Assembly (NCBI RefSeq): GCF_009296265.1
Contig: NZ_WBJS01000006.1
Coordinates: 310,001-374,000 of the forward strand
Length of the DNA: 64,000 nt
Source of the DNA: Thioclava sp. JE_KL1
GTDB taxonomy: Bacteria > Pseudomonadota > Alphaproteobacteria > Rhodobacterales > Rhodobacteraceae
Reading direction: 5' to 3'
The notes beneath the pieces were generated by a model that did not search any database, had not been told where the DNA came from, and saw only the letters and a list, made by a program, of their open reading frames with translations. This document shows, piece after piece, positions 16,381 through 24,660 of this stretch (position 1 is its first letter; each line of letters opens with the position of its first letter). A program made the position numbers and the translations under genes.

Positions 16381-17420
16381 GCCTGACCCTCCAGACGCGG
16401 CAGCGCGCGGATCGTCGCGTTGAACGCCTCGACGCCGCCATCCTTGCGCGAGGCGAAGATCTGCGTGATCAGCGCGCCGTGCTTGTCGAAGGCCTCGAGA
16501 CTGAGCGCGGGGCCGTTCTTCGTCGGCTTGTCGACCAGCCAGACCTCGGCGATGTGGTCGCCGCGCAGATGCAGGTTGAAGCGCGGGTCGAGCACGTTGA
16601 TCCACGGGCCCATCGGCTTCACCGTCTCGATCGTGCCGCCATGGATTTCGATGCAGCCCGCATTGCCGACGAAGATCATCAGCGGCGTCTGATCAGTTGC
16701 GCAGCGGGTCAGCAGCGCCTCAACCGCATCGGGGGACATCTCGGTGGCATAGGGCGCGCCCGCGATGCGGTAGGCCCCGAGCCGGTTCATCTTAAGCTTC
16801 GAGACCAGCCGCAGGAACTGATGCGTGTCGGTCAGCTTGTCCCATTCCGCGCGCAGGGTCTCGGCCTTCTCGGGCAGCGATTTCGCGGCGTCGACCTGAG
16901 CGCGGGGCGCAAGGTCGAGCTGATCTGATTGCTCGGGCAGGCGCAGCGCCGCGACGAGCGCGTAGAAGGCCTCTAAGTCGCTCTCGGGTTTCAGATGCAC
17001 CTTGTGGAGCGCATCGCCCGCCCGGTCGAATACCTGGATCGAGCGTTTGTCGCCATCCTCCAGCGCGAAGGCATGGGCCCAGTGCTGCGCGAAGAGACGC
17101 AGGTCGATCTCCTTGCCGAGCACCATCTGCGCATGCGCGCCCGAGTGATACTCTTCGTAAGTCCCGCGCCGCTCGATCACGCAGCTCTCGTTGCGGGTCA
17201 GCGCCATCACGTCTCCAAGCGCGGTCAGGCGCGGCATGAGCGCATCGGGATGGGCTTCGATCGCGGTGGCGGTCGCGCCGATCTGGGCGGCGACCAGTTC
17301 GGCCTCCGCGATGCCATGCTGAGTGGCGAAATCGCGCGCGCGCATCTCGGGGCGCTCGGCGCGCAACGCGCGGATACCTTCGGGGGAAAGCTGTTGGGGC
17401 AGGGTGCCGTCTGCGGGCAT
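16377..17420 (-). CDS. hmuS: Haem-degrading / haem-trafficking protein HmuS
   Basis: A 347-residue cytoplasmic protein of the HemS/ChuX/HmuS family with its characteristic two similar halves: LGDVMALTRNESCVIERRG in the first and FVGNAGCIEIHGGTIETVKPMGPWINVLDPRFNLHL in the second. It receives imported haem and releases or passes on the iron. ATG at 17420 with AGGA upstream; an extension to 17501 is improbable. First gene of the hmuSTUV operon and divergent from hmuR. Confidence 0.92.
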   Translation of the reverse strand: MPADGTLPQQLSPEGIRALRAERPEMRARDFATQHGIAEAELVAAQIGATATAIEAHPDALMPRLTALGDVMALTRNESCVIERRGTYEEYHSGAHAQMVLGKEIDLRLFAQHWAHAFALEDGDKRSIQVFDRAGDALHKVHLKPESDLEAFYALVAALRLPEQSDQLDLAPRAQVDAAKSLPEKAETLRAEWDKLTDTHQFLRLVSKLKMNRLGAYRIAGAPYATEMSPDAVEALLTRCATDQTPLMIFVGNAGCIEIHGGTIETVKPMGPWINVLDPRFNLHLRGDHIAEVWLVDKPTKNGPALSLEAFDKHGALITQIFASRKDGGVEAFNATIRALPRLEGQA

Positions 17421-17627
17421 GGGGAGTCCTCTCGTCGTTTTCGCAAAGGGCGCGAATCTGGCGAGAGGGCGAGGCCTCGGGCTGGGCGCGGATGGGGTCA
17501 AATATATCTCAGGAATATACTTGACTAGTTTTGTCGGATTCTCTAGCTGGTCACATCATCGAGATCAAGACAGTTTCTGCGCTGCCAGCGTCACGCCAGC
17601 CCCATGCAGACCACAAAGGGGACACTC
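17421..17627. promoter_or_regulatory. AT-rich divergent promoter region hmuS / hmuR
   Basis: An AT-rich stretch (17500-17560) in an otherwise GC-rich surrounding. It contains TATAT and ATATA arms at about 17502-17518 around CTCAGGA, and a good -35 for hmuR (TTGACT, 17521-17526) but only a weak -10 near 17541-17546. Iron-responsive control (Fur, Irr or RirA) is expected for these genes; I could not match a consensus box with confidence. Confidence 0.4.
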
Positions 17628-19727
17628 ATGGCTACGACGCCTCGCGCCGCGCGGATGCGGCTTTTCACGACAGTTACCAGCCTCGCGCTGATCGCCGCCG
17701 CAGGTCCGGCACTCGCACAGCAGAGCGGGACCGATGACGGCTACACGATGCTGGGCCGCCTTATTTACGGCTGGGGCACGCCGAAAGTGGCAATCGACAC
17801 GCCGCAGGCGGTGACGGTGATCGACCAGCAGGACCTCGATGAGGAACAGCCGCGCACGATGGGCGATCTCTTTGCCGACGTGCCGGGCGTGCAGGCGGCA
17901 GGCGCCTCGGCGCGGATGCTGGGGCAGGCCTTCAACATCCGCGGTATCGGCAATGCCGAGCAGACCGGCAGCCAGAACCGCATCATCATCACCGTGGACG
18001 GCGCGGTGAAATTCTTCGAGCAGTATCGCACCGGTTCCTTCTTCGGCGATCCCGAGCTTTACAAGCGCGTCGAAGTGCTGCGCGGCCCGGCCTCGTCCAC
18101 GATGTATGGCTCGGGCGCGATTGGCGGCGTGGTGAATTTCACCACCAAGGACGCGACCGATTTCATCCCCGAGGGGCAGACCGGCGCGGTCCGGCTCAAG
18201 GGCGCGTATGACAGCAATGGCGACGGCAAGATCGGCACGCTGACCTATGCCCAGAAGCTGGGCGAGGATGCGGATATGCTGCTCAGCTATTCGCAAGGTT
18301 CGTCCGACGACATGGAAGACGGTGCAGGCGAAACGATCCCGGCGACGGCTGGCGACCGCTGGTCGGCGCTGCTGAAGTCGAACTACTATTTCGGCGAGAA
18401 CCGCGATCAGCGCCTGACGTTTTCGGCCTCGCGCACCGATAGCGACCTGAAGGATGCGGCCGTCGCGCAGACCGGCGGGGCGCTGGCCTCGGCTTTCGGC
18501 ACTTCGGACCTACATGCGATCGACGATACGCTCAGCCTGACCTATGCCAATGAAGGGGTGGGCAACCCGTGGCTCGATCTCGAAGCGCAGCTGAGCTACT
18601 CGAAAACCTCGACGGAGCGCGATAATTTCTCGCTTGGTATGATGTGTTCGGCGGGTCGTTTTTCGGTGCTCTGCCCCAATACGGCGAGCTATGAGACGAC
18701 CGCGCTCAAGCTCGAGAACACCGTCGAGATGTCGCGCGGCGCGTGGGAGAATTACCTCACCTTCGGCACGCAGCTCTCGCATCAGAACCGCTACGCGAAT
18801 TCCTCGGTGGGCGAACCCGCCTTCCACCCGGGCGGCACCGAGGACAAGCTGGGCCTTTATGTGCAGGGCGAATTCGTCTGGAACGACAAGCTGACGATCA
18901 CGCCGGGCCTGCGCGTGGACCGGGCGTGGCTCTCGCCCGATGCGGCGGCGGCGGCCCAAGGCGGCACCGATCAGGACGGGACGGCAATCTCGCCCAAGAT
19001 CGCGGCGCTTTATCAGTTCAACGACACTTGGGGCGTCTTCGGCTCGCTCGCGCGGACCGAGCGGATGCCGACGCTGGACGAGCTCTATCAGACCGACGGG
19101 ATCGGGGCGGCTGGCCGCACCGCCAGCCTCAATCTCGACAAGGAGAAAGCCACCACGGTCGAGCTGGGCGTGACCTATCAGACTTCGGGCCTTCTGTCGG
19201 AGGGCGACAGCCTTTCCGCGAAAGCCACGCTGTTCCACAACGATCTGACCGATCTGATCGCAGCCAACCCCTCCGGCTCGGTCGGCCTGCCCTATTTCCG
19301 CAATGTCGATTCCGCGAAAATCTGGGGCGGCGAGATCGAGGCGTCCTACGAGGCCGATCGCTGGTTCGGCCAGCTCGCCTATTCCAAGGTGAAATCCAAG
19401 GACGAGGCGACGGGCCAGACCCTGACCGACACGCCCGCCGAGAATATCGCGCTGACGCTGGGGGCGAAATTCCCCGATCAGGGTGTGCGCGCGGGCTGGC
19501 GCGTGCAGGGCTTCAGCGGGATCGAGACGGCGTCCACCTCGACCTCCGCGCCGGGCTACGCCACGCATGATCTCTTCGTCAGCTGGAAACCCGAACGGCT
19601 CGCCGGAATCGAGGTGAACCTCACGGTCGAGAACGTCTTCGACCGCGAATATCGCAATAACCTCTCGCTCGACAACGCGCCGGGCCGGAACGTGAAACTC
19701 GCCGTCGCGAAAGCCTTCACATGGTGA
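17628..19727 (+). CDS. hmuR: TonB-dependent haem receptor HmuR
   Basis: A 699-residue outer-membrane receptor. Signal peptide of about 31 residues ends at PALAQQ. The plug domain (about 50-175) contains DTPQAVTVIDQQDLDEEQPRTMGDLFADVPGV and VEVLRGPASSTMYGSGAIGGVVNF; a 22-strand barrel follows and ends at AKAFTW with the terminal aromatic. It takes up haem using energy from the TonB-ExbBD genes downstream. ATG at 17628 with AAAGGGG upstream; an ATG at 17604 is in frame but lacks a site. Divergent from hmuS. Confidence 0.92.
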   Translation: MATTPRAARMRLFTTVTSLALIAAAGPALAQQSGTDDGYTMLGRLIYGWGTPKVAIDTPQAVTVIDQQDLDEEQPRTMGDLFADVPGVQAAGASARMLGQAFNIRGIGNAEQTGSQNRIIITVDGAVKFFEQYRTGSFFGDPELYKRVEVLRGPASSTMYGSGAIGGVVNFTTKDATDFIPEGQTGAVRLKGAYDSNGDGKIGTLTYAQKLGEDADMLLSYSQGSSDDMEDGAGETIPATAGDRWSALLKSNYYFGENRDQRLTFSASRTDSDLKDAAVAQTGGALASAFGTSDLHAIDDTLSLTYANEGVGNPWLDLEAQLSYSKTSTERDNFSLGMMCSAGRFSVLCPNTASYETTALKLENTVEMSRGAWENYLTFGTQLSHQNRYANSSVGEPAFHPGGTEDKLGLYVQGEFVWNDKLTITPGLRVDRAWLSPDAAAAAQGGTDQDGTAISPKIAALYQFNDTWGVFGSLARTERMPTLDELYQTDGIGAAGRTASLNLDKEKATTVELGVTYQTSGLLSEGDSLSAKATLFHNDLTDLIAANPSGSVGLPYFRNVDSAKIWGGEIEASYEADRWFGQLAYSKVKSKDEATGQTLTDTPAENIALTLGAKFPDQGVRAGWRVQGFSGIETASTSTSAPGYATHDLFVSWKPERLAGIEVNLTVENVFDREYRNNLSLDNAPGRNVKLAVAKAFTW

Positions 19728-20134
19728 GGGCGGCGCTTCTGACACTGCTTTGCGCGTGCCTCCCTCATGGCATTTCCGCGCAGGGCGCGCCCCGGCTCAG
19801 CTTGACGCTGGCCGGGGCAACCGAGGCCGAAGACGCCTGCCGGTTGAGTTTTCTCGCCGAGAACGGGCTGGAGAGCGATCTCGACGCGCTGGTGGTGGAG
19901 GCCGTGATCTTCACCCGCGCGGGCGCGGTCGAGCGGCTGTTGCTCCTCGATTTCCGCGACTTGCCCGCAGCCAAGCCCCGCGTGCGGCAATTCGATCTGG
20001 CCGGGCTGCGCTGCGAGGCGCTTGGCCAGATCCTGATCAATGGCGTCGAGAGCTGCGAGGGCGGGGACGAAGCGGCCTGCGCGGACGCTCTGGTAACCGG
20101 CTCGCGCGTCGACGGAACGGAGGTGACGGGATGA
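19721..20134 (+). CDS. Small secreted four-cysteine protein of the haem-uptake operon
   Basis: A 137-residue protein with a signal peptide (VRAALLTLLCACLPHGISAQG). The mature part has exactly four cysteines (Cys40, Cys98, Cys112, Cys120), compatible with two disulfides, and no domain I recognise. The start overlaps the hmuR stop by 7 bp and its stop overlaps exbB (ATGA), so it is firmly part of this operon. It may assist the receptor or the Ton complex in the periplasm; this is inference from position only. Confidence 0.7.
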   Translation: MVRAALLTLLCACLPHGISAQGAPRLSLTLAGATEAEDACRLSFLAENGLESDLDALVVEAVIFTRAGAVERLLLLDFRDLPAAKPRVRQFDLAGLRCEALGQILINGVESCEGGDEAACADALVTGSRVDGTEVTG

Positions 20135-20811
20135 TCTCTCTTGCGGCAATCCAACAGGGTTTGAACGATTTCGTCGCGCTGGGCGGCTGGGTCGTGGCGC
20201 TGCTGCTATGTGTCTCAGTGATCGCCGGGGCGGCGGTGCTGTGGAAGCTCTGGCACCTGACGAGCCTGCGGATCGGTGCTCACGCGCGGTTGGAGACCGC
20301 GCTCGATCTGTGGCAGGCGGGCCAGCGCGGGGCCGCGCGCCAGAGCCTTGCGCAAGCCCGCGGTCCGCTGGTGGACCTGACCCGTCGCGCGATGTCGGCC
20401 CCCGATCCGCAGGCGCTGCGGACTCGCTTGCAGACCGAGACCGAAATCCAAGCCGCCCGCAGCGAGGCAGGGATGCGGCTGCTGGACGCCATCGCGCAGA
20501 CTGCGCCGCTGCTGGGCCTGTTCGGCACGGTTCTGGGGATGATCGAAGCCTTCCAGGCGCTGCAGAGCGCAGGCTCCTCGGTCGATCCGGCGCAGCTTGC
20601 GGGCGGCATCTGGGTGGCGCTTCTGACCACCGCGCTCGGCCTCGGGATCGCGATGCCGGTCTCGCTGTTTCTGTCCTTCGTCGAGAGCCGCATCGCCCGC
20701 GAAAGCCAAACGGCGGCGCTGATGATCGAGGCGCTCTGCGGCCCGGCGCTGCCCGAGAGCGCACCTGTCGGGGCCGAACTCAATCGCGCTGTGCAAACCG
20801 CCGGAGAGTGA
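20131..20811 (+). CDS. exbB: ExbB/TolQ-family proton channel protein
   Basis: A 226-residue inner-membrane protein of the MotA/TolQ/ExbB family with three membrane segments (about 18-40, 130-155, 165-190). The conserved core ETEIQAARSEAGMRLLDAIAQTAPLLGLFGTVLGMIEAFQAL is followed by LAGGIWVALLTTALGLGIAMPV. With ExbD it uses proton flow to energise TonB. Translationally coupled to the upstream gene and immediately followed by exbD. Confidence 0.9.
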   Translation: MISLAAIQQGLNDFVALGGWVVALLLCVSVIAGAAVLWKLWHLTSLRIGAHARLETALDLWQAGQRGAARQSLAQARGPLVDLTRRAMSAPDPQALRTRLQTETEIQAARSEAGMRLLDAIAQTAPLLGLFGTVLGMIEAFQALQSAGSSVDPAQLAGGIWVALLTTALGLGIAMPVSLFLSFVESRIARESQTAALMIEALCGPALPESAPVGAELNRAVQTAGE

Positions 20812-20812
20812 C

Positions 20813-21187
20813 ATGCGCAAGCCGCTTCGCCGCCGCAGCCTGTCGATGACCTCGCTGATCGACGTGATCTTCCTGCTGCTGATGTTCTTCATGCTGGCCT
20901 CGAGCTTTTCACGCATGACCGAACTGCCGATCGCGGCGCGCGGGGCAGGGGGCGCGGCTGCGCCCGAGAGCAAGCTGGCCTTCCTGAAGCTCGGACCCGA
21001 GCGGATCAGCCTGAACGGCAAGGTGCTGGACTTGGAAGCGCTGGAGGCGGCCCTGCGAGTCGATTTCGGACAGTCCCCGCCGCGCCTGCTGGTCAGCCTC
21101 GATCCTGACACGTCGAGCCAGCGGCTGGCCGATCTGCTGGTGCGGCTGCACGCGGTGCCGGGGCTGCAGGCGGAGGTGCTGGGATGA
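20813..21187 (+). CDS. exbD: ExbD-type biopolymer transport protein (first copy)
   Basis: A 124-residue single-span protein: short basic N-terminus, one helix with the conserved Asp (MTSLIDVIFLLLMFFMLAS), then a periplasmic ExbD domain. The Asp in the helix is the proton-binding residue in this family. It starts one base after the exbB stop and overlaps the second exbD-like gene by 4 bp. Confidence 0.88.
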   Translation: MRKPLRRRSLSMTSLIDVIFLLLMFFMLASSFSRMTELPIAARGAGGAAAPESKLAFLKLGPERISLNGKVLDLEALEAALRVDFGQSPPRLLVSLDPDTSSQRLADLLVRLHAVPGLQAEVLG

Positions 21188-21570
21188 GCACGAGTTTCAC
21201 CCGCCGCCGGAGCGAGCCAATCCTGACCCTGATCAACGTGGTCTTCCTGCTGCTGGCCTTCTTCCTCGTGGCCGGCACGCTCGCCGCGCGCCCGCCCGCC
21301 GATCTGCAACTGGTCGCTTTGCCGGAAGGCGCTCGCGCGCCCGAACCGGGCCGGGTGGCGCTGAGCGCGCAGGGCGAGATTCTCTGGCCCGAGGGCGTCG
21401 CGGATGCGTCCGCCTTCATCGCGCAGCTTCCGCCCGAGGCAGGCGGCGTGGCCCGTATCCTGCCCGATCGCGCGGCGCCCGCACCCGCGCTCGTGGCGCT
21501 GGCGCGCGATCTCAGCGCGGCGGGGGCGCAGGGCATCCGCCTCGTGGCCGAGAGGGGAGACGCGCCATGA
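21184..21570 (+). CDS. ExbD-type protein (second, divergent copy)
   Basis: A 128-residue ExbD-like protein with one N-terminal helix (ILTLINVVFLLLAFFLVAG) and a small periplasmic domain. The family Asp of the helix is replaced by Asn (LINVVF versus LIDVIF in the preceding copy), so it probably cannot carry protons itself and may form a mixed dimer with the first ExbD. Coupled to both neighbours by 4-bp overlaps. Confidence 0.85.
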   Translation: MSTSFTRRRSEPILTLINVVFLLLAFFLVAGTLAARPPADLQLVALPEGARAPEPGRVALSAQGEILWPEGVADASAFIAQLPPEAGGVARILPDRAAPAPALVALARDLSAAGAQGIRLVAERGDAP

Positions 21571-22403
21571 CCCGGGGCGCGTTCATCGCCATCGCGGCGC
21601 TTGCGGTTTCCGCCGGGCTGCATGCGCTGGGGTTGGCGCAAACGCCTGTCTCCGCGCCGGAACTGCCACCCGCAGGCGGGCAGGCCGCGCAGGAGGCCCC
21701 GCTTCTGGGCAATGATTTCGCCGATCTCGCGGCAGGACGCGCCACACCTGTTACGCCGGAGCGCGCCGAACCGATTGCCCGAGAGGTCACGCGCCCGGTG
21801 CAGCCGGAGGCGCCCGCAATGCCCAAGGCCACAAGCCCGTCCGCGCCCACAGCGCCGGACCGCCTCGCCGCCGTCACCCCCGCGCCCGAGACCCTGCGCG
21901 CCGAGAGTACGCTCGCCCCGCAGCAAAGCCAGCGCCCCGAAGCGCGCCCCCAACGCCCCGCGCCGCAGCAAAGGGCCAAGCCAAGCAAACAGGCGCAAAG
22001 CGAAGCGAAACCAGCCTCCCCAAGCAACGCGGGAAATGCCGCCCGCGATGCCCGGCGCGGCTCCTCGCAAGGCGCGGCCAAGGCGCGCAACACCGCCGAT
22101 AAAGGCCAGCCCGCCAAGGCCCCCAGCGCCGCGCGCTCCGGCCAATCGCCCCGGCAATACGCGGCCTCGGTCATCCGCAAGATCCAGTCCACGCCGAAGC
22201 GACGCGGGCAGGGCCGCGGGCGCGCGGTGGTCGGCTTCGTGATCTCCGCGAACGGACGGCTGAGTACGGTGCGCATCCTGCGCGGCTCCGGTTCCTCGGG
22301 GCTCGACGCGGTGGCGCTCGACCATGTCCGCCGGGCCGCGCCGTTCCCGCCCCCGCCAAAGCCGGGAATGAAGTTCTCCTTCGAATTCATCGCCCGCGGT
22401 TAA
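21567..22403 (+). CDS. tonB: TonB-family energy transducer
   Basis: A 278-residue protein: N-terminal membrane anchor (FIAIAALAVSAGLHALGLA), a long Pro/Ala/Gln/Lys-rich periplasmic spacer (about 30-195), and a C-terminal TonB domain (RQYAASVIRKIQSTPKRRGQG...VVGFVISANGRLSTVRILRGSGSSGLDAVALDHVRRAAPFPPPP). It transmits the ExbBD energy to HmuR. Last gene of the hmuR operon. Confidence 0.9.
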   Translation: MTRGAFIAIAALAVSAGLHALGLAQTPVSAPELPPAGGQAAQEAPLLGNDFADLAAGRATPVTPERAEPIAREVTRPVQPEAPAMPKATSPSAPTAPDRLAAVTPAPETLRAESTLAPQQSQRPEARPQRPAPQQRAKPSKQAQSEAKPASPSNAGNAARDARRGSSQGAAKARNTADKGQPAKAPSAARSGQSPRQYAASVIRKIQSTPKRRGQGRGRAVVGFVISANGRLSTVRILRGSGSSGLDAVALDHVRRAAPFPPPPKPGMKFSFEFIARG

Positions 22404-22554
22404 GGCCGCGACCCTCAAACGACCCGGAGGGCAACTCGCACAGGTCAGGCGGAACCGGATTCATCTGGTAAAACAGAGCTTTGCGCGGCGCTCTTGCCAG
22501 CGCTTGAATTCCGTTTCGCGCGGTCGCATTCTCGACGGCAAAGGGTGGAAAACC

Positions 22555-24174
22555 ATGTCCGAGACACTGTCGGCACTGGGCGGAATCGGGTTGTTCCTGC
22601 TCGGCATGAAGATAATGACCGAGGCGCTGCGCGAAGCGGCAGGCGCGAACCTGCGCCGCCTGCTGGCACGGTTCACCACCACGCCGCTCAAGGGTGTGGC
22701 GAGCGGGCTGGTCACGACGGCAGTGATCCAGTCTTCCTCAGCCACCACGGTGATGACGGTCGGCTTCGTCGGCGCGGGGCTTCTGAGCTTCACGCAGGCG
22801 CTCGGCGTGATCTACGGCGCCAATATCGGCACCACCGTCACCGGCTGGATCGTGTCGCTGGTCGGCTTCAAGCTGAAGCTCGGCGCGGTGGCGATGGGGC
22901 TGTTGTTCTTCGCGAGCCTGACGCTGTTTCTCTCGCATGGCCGAGCGGCGCGCATCGGGCGCGTGCTTGCGGGCTTCTGCCTGCTCTTCATCGGGCTCGA
23001 CATGATGCAACAGGGTATGTCCGGCGCGGCGGACTGGATCACGGTGGAGCGCATCCCCGGTACCGGGGTGGGCGGCCTGCTCGCGATGGCGGCGCTGGGG
23101 CTGGCGGTCACGGTGGTGATGCAATCCTCCTCGGCGGCCATCGCGGTGGTTTTGGTGCTGGTCAGCAACGGCGCGCTGCCGCTCATTCAGGCGGCGGCGG
23201 CGGTGATCGGGATGAACCTCGGCACGACCTTCACCGCGCTGATCGCCGCCTTCGGGGGATCGCGGGCGATGCAGCAGACGGCAATTGCGAACCTGCTGTT
23301 CAATTGCGGGACGATGGTGATCGCCTTCCCCCTGCTGCAGCTGATCGCGGGCCCGCTGGAGGCGCTGGCCGCGCGCACCGGGGTGGACACCGCGCTGGTG
23401 CTGTTTCACACCGGCTTCAACCTGCTGGGGACGCTGGTCTTTCTGCCCGTCACACGCCAATTCGCGACGCTCGTCGCGAAGCTGCGCCCCGATCTGGGCG
23501 GGCGCGCACCGCCCGAGCTAGACCGGCATCTGCTGAGCGACGAGGGCGCGGCGATGCAATCGGCCCATGCGATGGTGATCTGGGCCGCGCGCGAGGTCCT
23601 CTCGGCCTATTCGCTGGCCATCGGCCCTGCGCGCGATCTGCGGCGGATGTCGGCACTGGGCCCGCGGGTCGGGATCGCGCTCGATGAGCTGAAGGATTAC
23701 ATGGCGCAGGTTTCGGTCCCGCGCGACAAGCCCACCGAGGCCGCCGCCTTCGCAGCCCTGATGCATCAGGCTGACCATCTGGTGCGTCTGGTGGAGCAGG
23801 CCGAACATCGCGGCTATATCGCGATCCTGCTGCGCGGCAAGATCACGCCGCGGCCCGCGCAGTGGTTCGCCGCCTGCCTGTCGCCTGACCGCCCGCTCGA
23901 TCTGCCGCAGATCGGGGCACGGATGGCGCTGATGGCCGCGCCGGTGGCCCATCGCTTCGCGCGGCACCGGCGCGGGCTTCTGCTTGGCGAGCATGTCGGG
24001 CTCTATACGATGCAGGAGACCTTTCAGGCGACCGATGCGATGCGCTGGTTCACGCGGATCATGCATAATGTCCAGCGCGTCGGGGAATATGATCGCGAGG
24101 TTCAGAGCAATCTGGGCCATGAGGCCGTCCCCTCCCCCGAGGCCGCGCCGCCGCCTGCCGCCGAGCTCGCCTGA
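22555..24174 (+). CDS. Na/Pi cotransporter family protein with PhoU-like tail
   Basis: A 539-residue protein. The N-terminal 300 residues hold two Na/Pi-cotransporter repeats, each with a QSSS motif (VIQSSSATTVM and VMQSSSAAIAV) and a GANIGTT / GMNLGTT motif. The C-terminal 200 residues are helical and PhoU-like. Such NptA-type proteins carry phosphate with sodium, often as exporters or regulators of phosphate level. ATG at 22555 follows AAAGGGTGG. It stands alone downstream of tonB. Confidence 0.88.
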   Translation: MSETLSALGGIGLFLLGMKIMTEALREAAGANLRRLLARFTTTPLKGVASGLVTTAVIQSSSATTVMTVGFVGAGLLSFTQALGVIYGANIGTTVTGWIVSLVGFKLKLGAVAMGLLFFASLTLFLSHGRAARIGRVLAGFCLLFIGLDMMQQGMSGAADWITVERIPGTGVGGLLAMAALGLAVTVVMQSSSAAIAVVLVLVSNGALPLIQAAAAVIGMNLGTTFTALIAAFGGSRAMQQTAIANLLFNCGTMVIAFPLLQLIAGPLEALAARTGVDTALVLFHTGFNLLGTLVFLPVTRQFATLVAKLRPDLGGRAPPELDRHLLSDEGAAMQSAHAMVIWAAREVLSAYSLAIGPARDLRRMSALGPRVGIALDELKDYMAQVSVPRDKPTEAAAFAALMHQADHLVRLVEQAEHRGYIAILLRGKITPRPAQWFAACLSPDRPLDLPQIGARMALMAAPVAHRFARHRRGLLLGEHVGLYTMQETFQATDAMRWFTRIMHNVQRVGEYDREVQSNLGHEAVPSPEAAPPPAAELA

Positions 24175-24660
24175 CGATATCCGGAAACCGGCCGATCCGT
24201 CCGCTCAAGCGGCATGGGACGCGCGCATCACCACCCGTGCCCCCCGTCACTTATCTACGGAGGGTCCGTCTAGGGGCTTTGGGGCATCCCGAAGTGGATG
24301 ACGTGTCGACCTGCCATCCAAAAATTAGATCCACAACGTTCGTCGAGAATAGCCGTATGCAGATCGAGCACGTGGTCCCGCGCTTTCTCCGCTGCAGTCA
24401 GCCAGGTCGAATAGGTAGAAACCCAACAATCGACGTGACGAAGCGCACGCTCGCGCTCCACGAAGGAGAGGAGCACCTTCAGAAATTCCGGGAAGAGCAT
24501 CAGGATCGGCGTCTCGATGCCGCCTGTCGGGCGACTGCTTCAACCTGCACCGCCCGGCGTGAACGCTGCCCGGGCGCCAGTCTCGGCCAGTTGAATGCCC
24601 CATGGCTGCTCAGCCAAGCGATACCCCCGAGCTCGAGAGGGCAGCCAGCGGGAAGCAGTC
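24175..24660. other. 486-bp region between the Na/Pi gene and the catabolic block
   Basis: No intact gene is visible. Positions 24340-24520 are a decayed copy of the island gene at 52902-53387, listed separately. The remaining bases show no recognisable insertion-sequence ends or RNA gene. The stretch marks the left boundary of the catabolic region. Confidence 0.5.
24340..24520 (-). pseudogene. Truncated copy of the unknown island gene at 52902-53387
   Basis: Read on the minus strand, this piece encodes ETPILMLFPEFLK..., ERERALRHVD and WLTAAEKARDHVLDL, matching the N-terminal half of the protein at 52902-53387 (TPILMLFPEFLK, ERERELRHVD, WLTAAEKAQDHVLDL). The two stretches are also closely similar as DNA, by eye more than four bases in five. 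Similarity stops after ILDE, and the true start and the C-terminal half are missing. It is a remnant of an element related to the one at 48-54 kb. Confidence 0.75.

Noticed and set aside
24220-24340. Insertion-sequence end near GGGGCTTTGGGGCATCCC
   Set aside because: No matching inverted copy, target duplication or transposase reading frame was found nearby.
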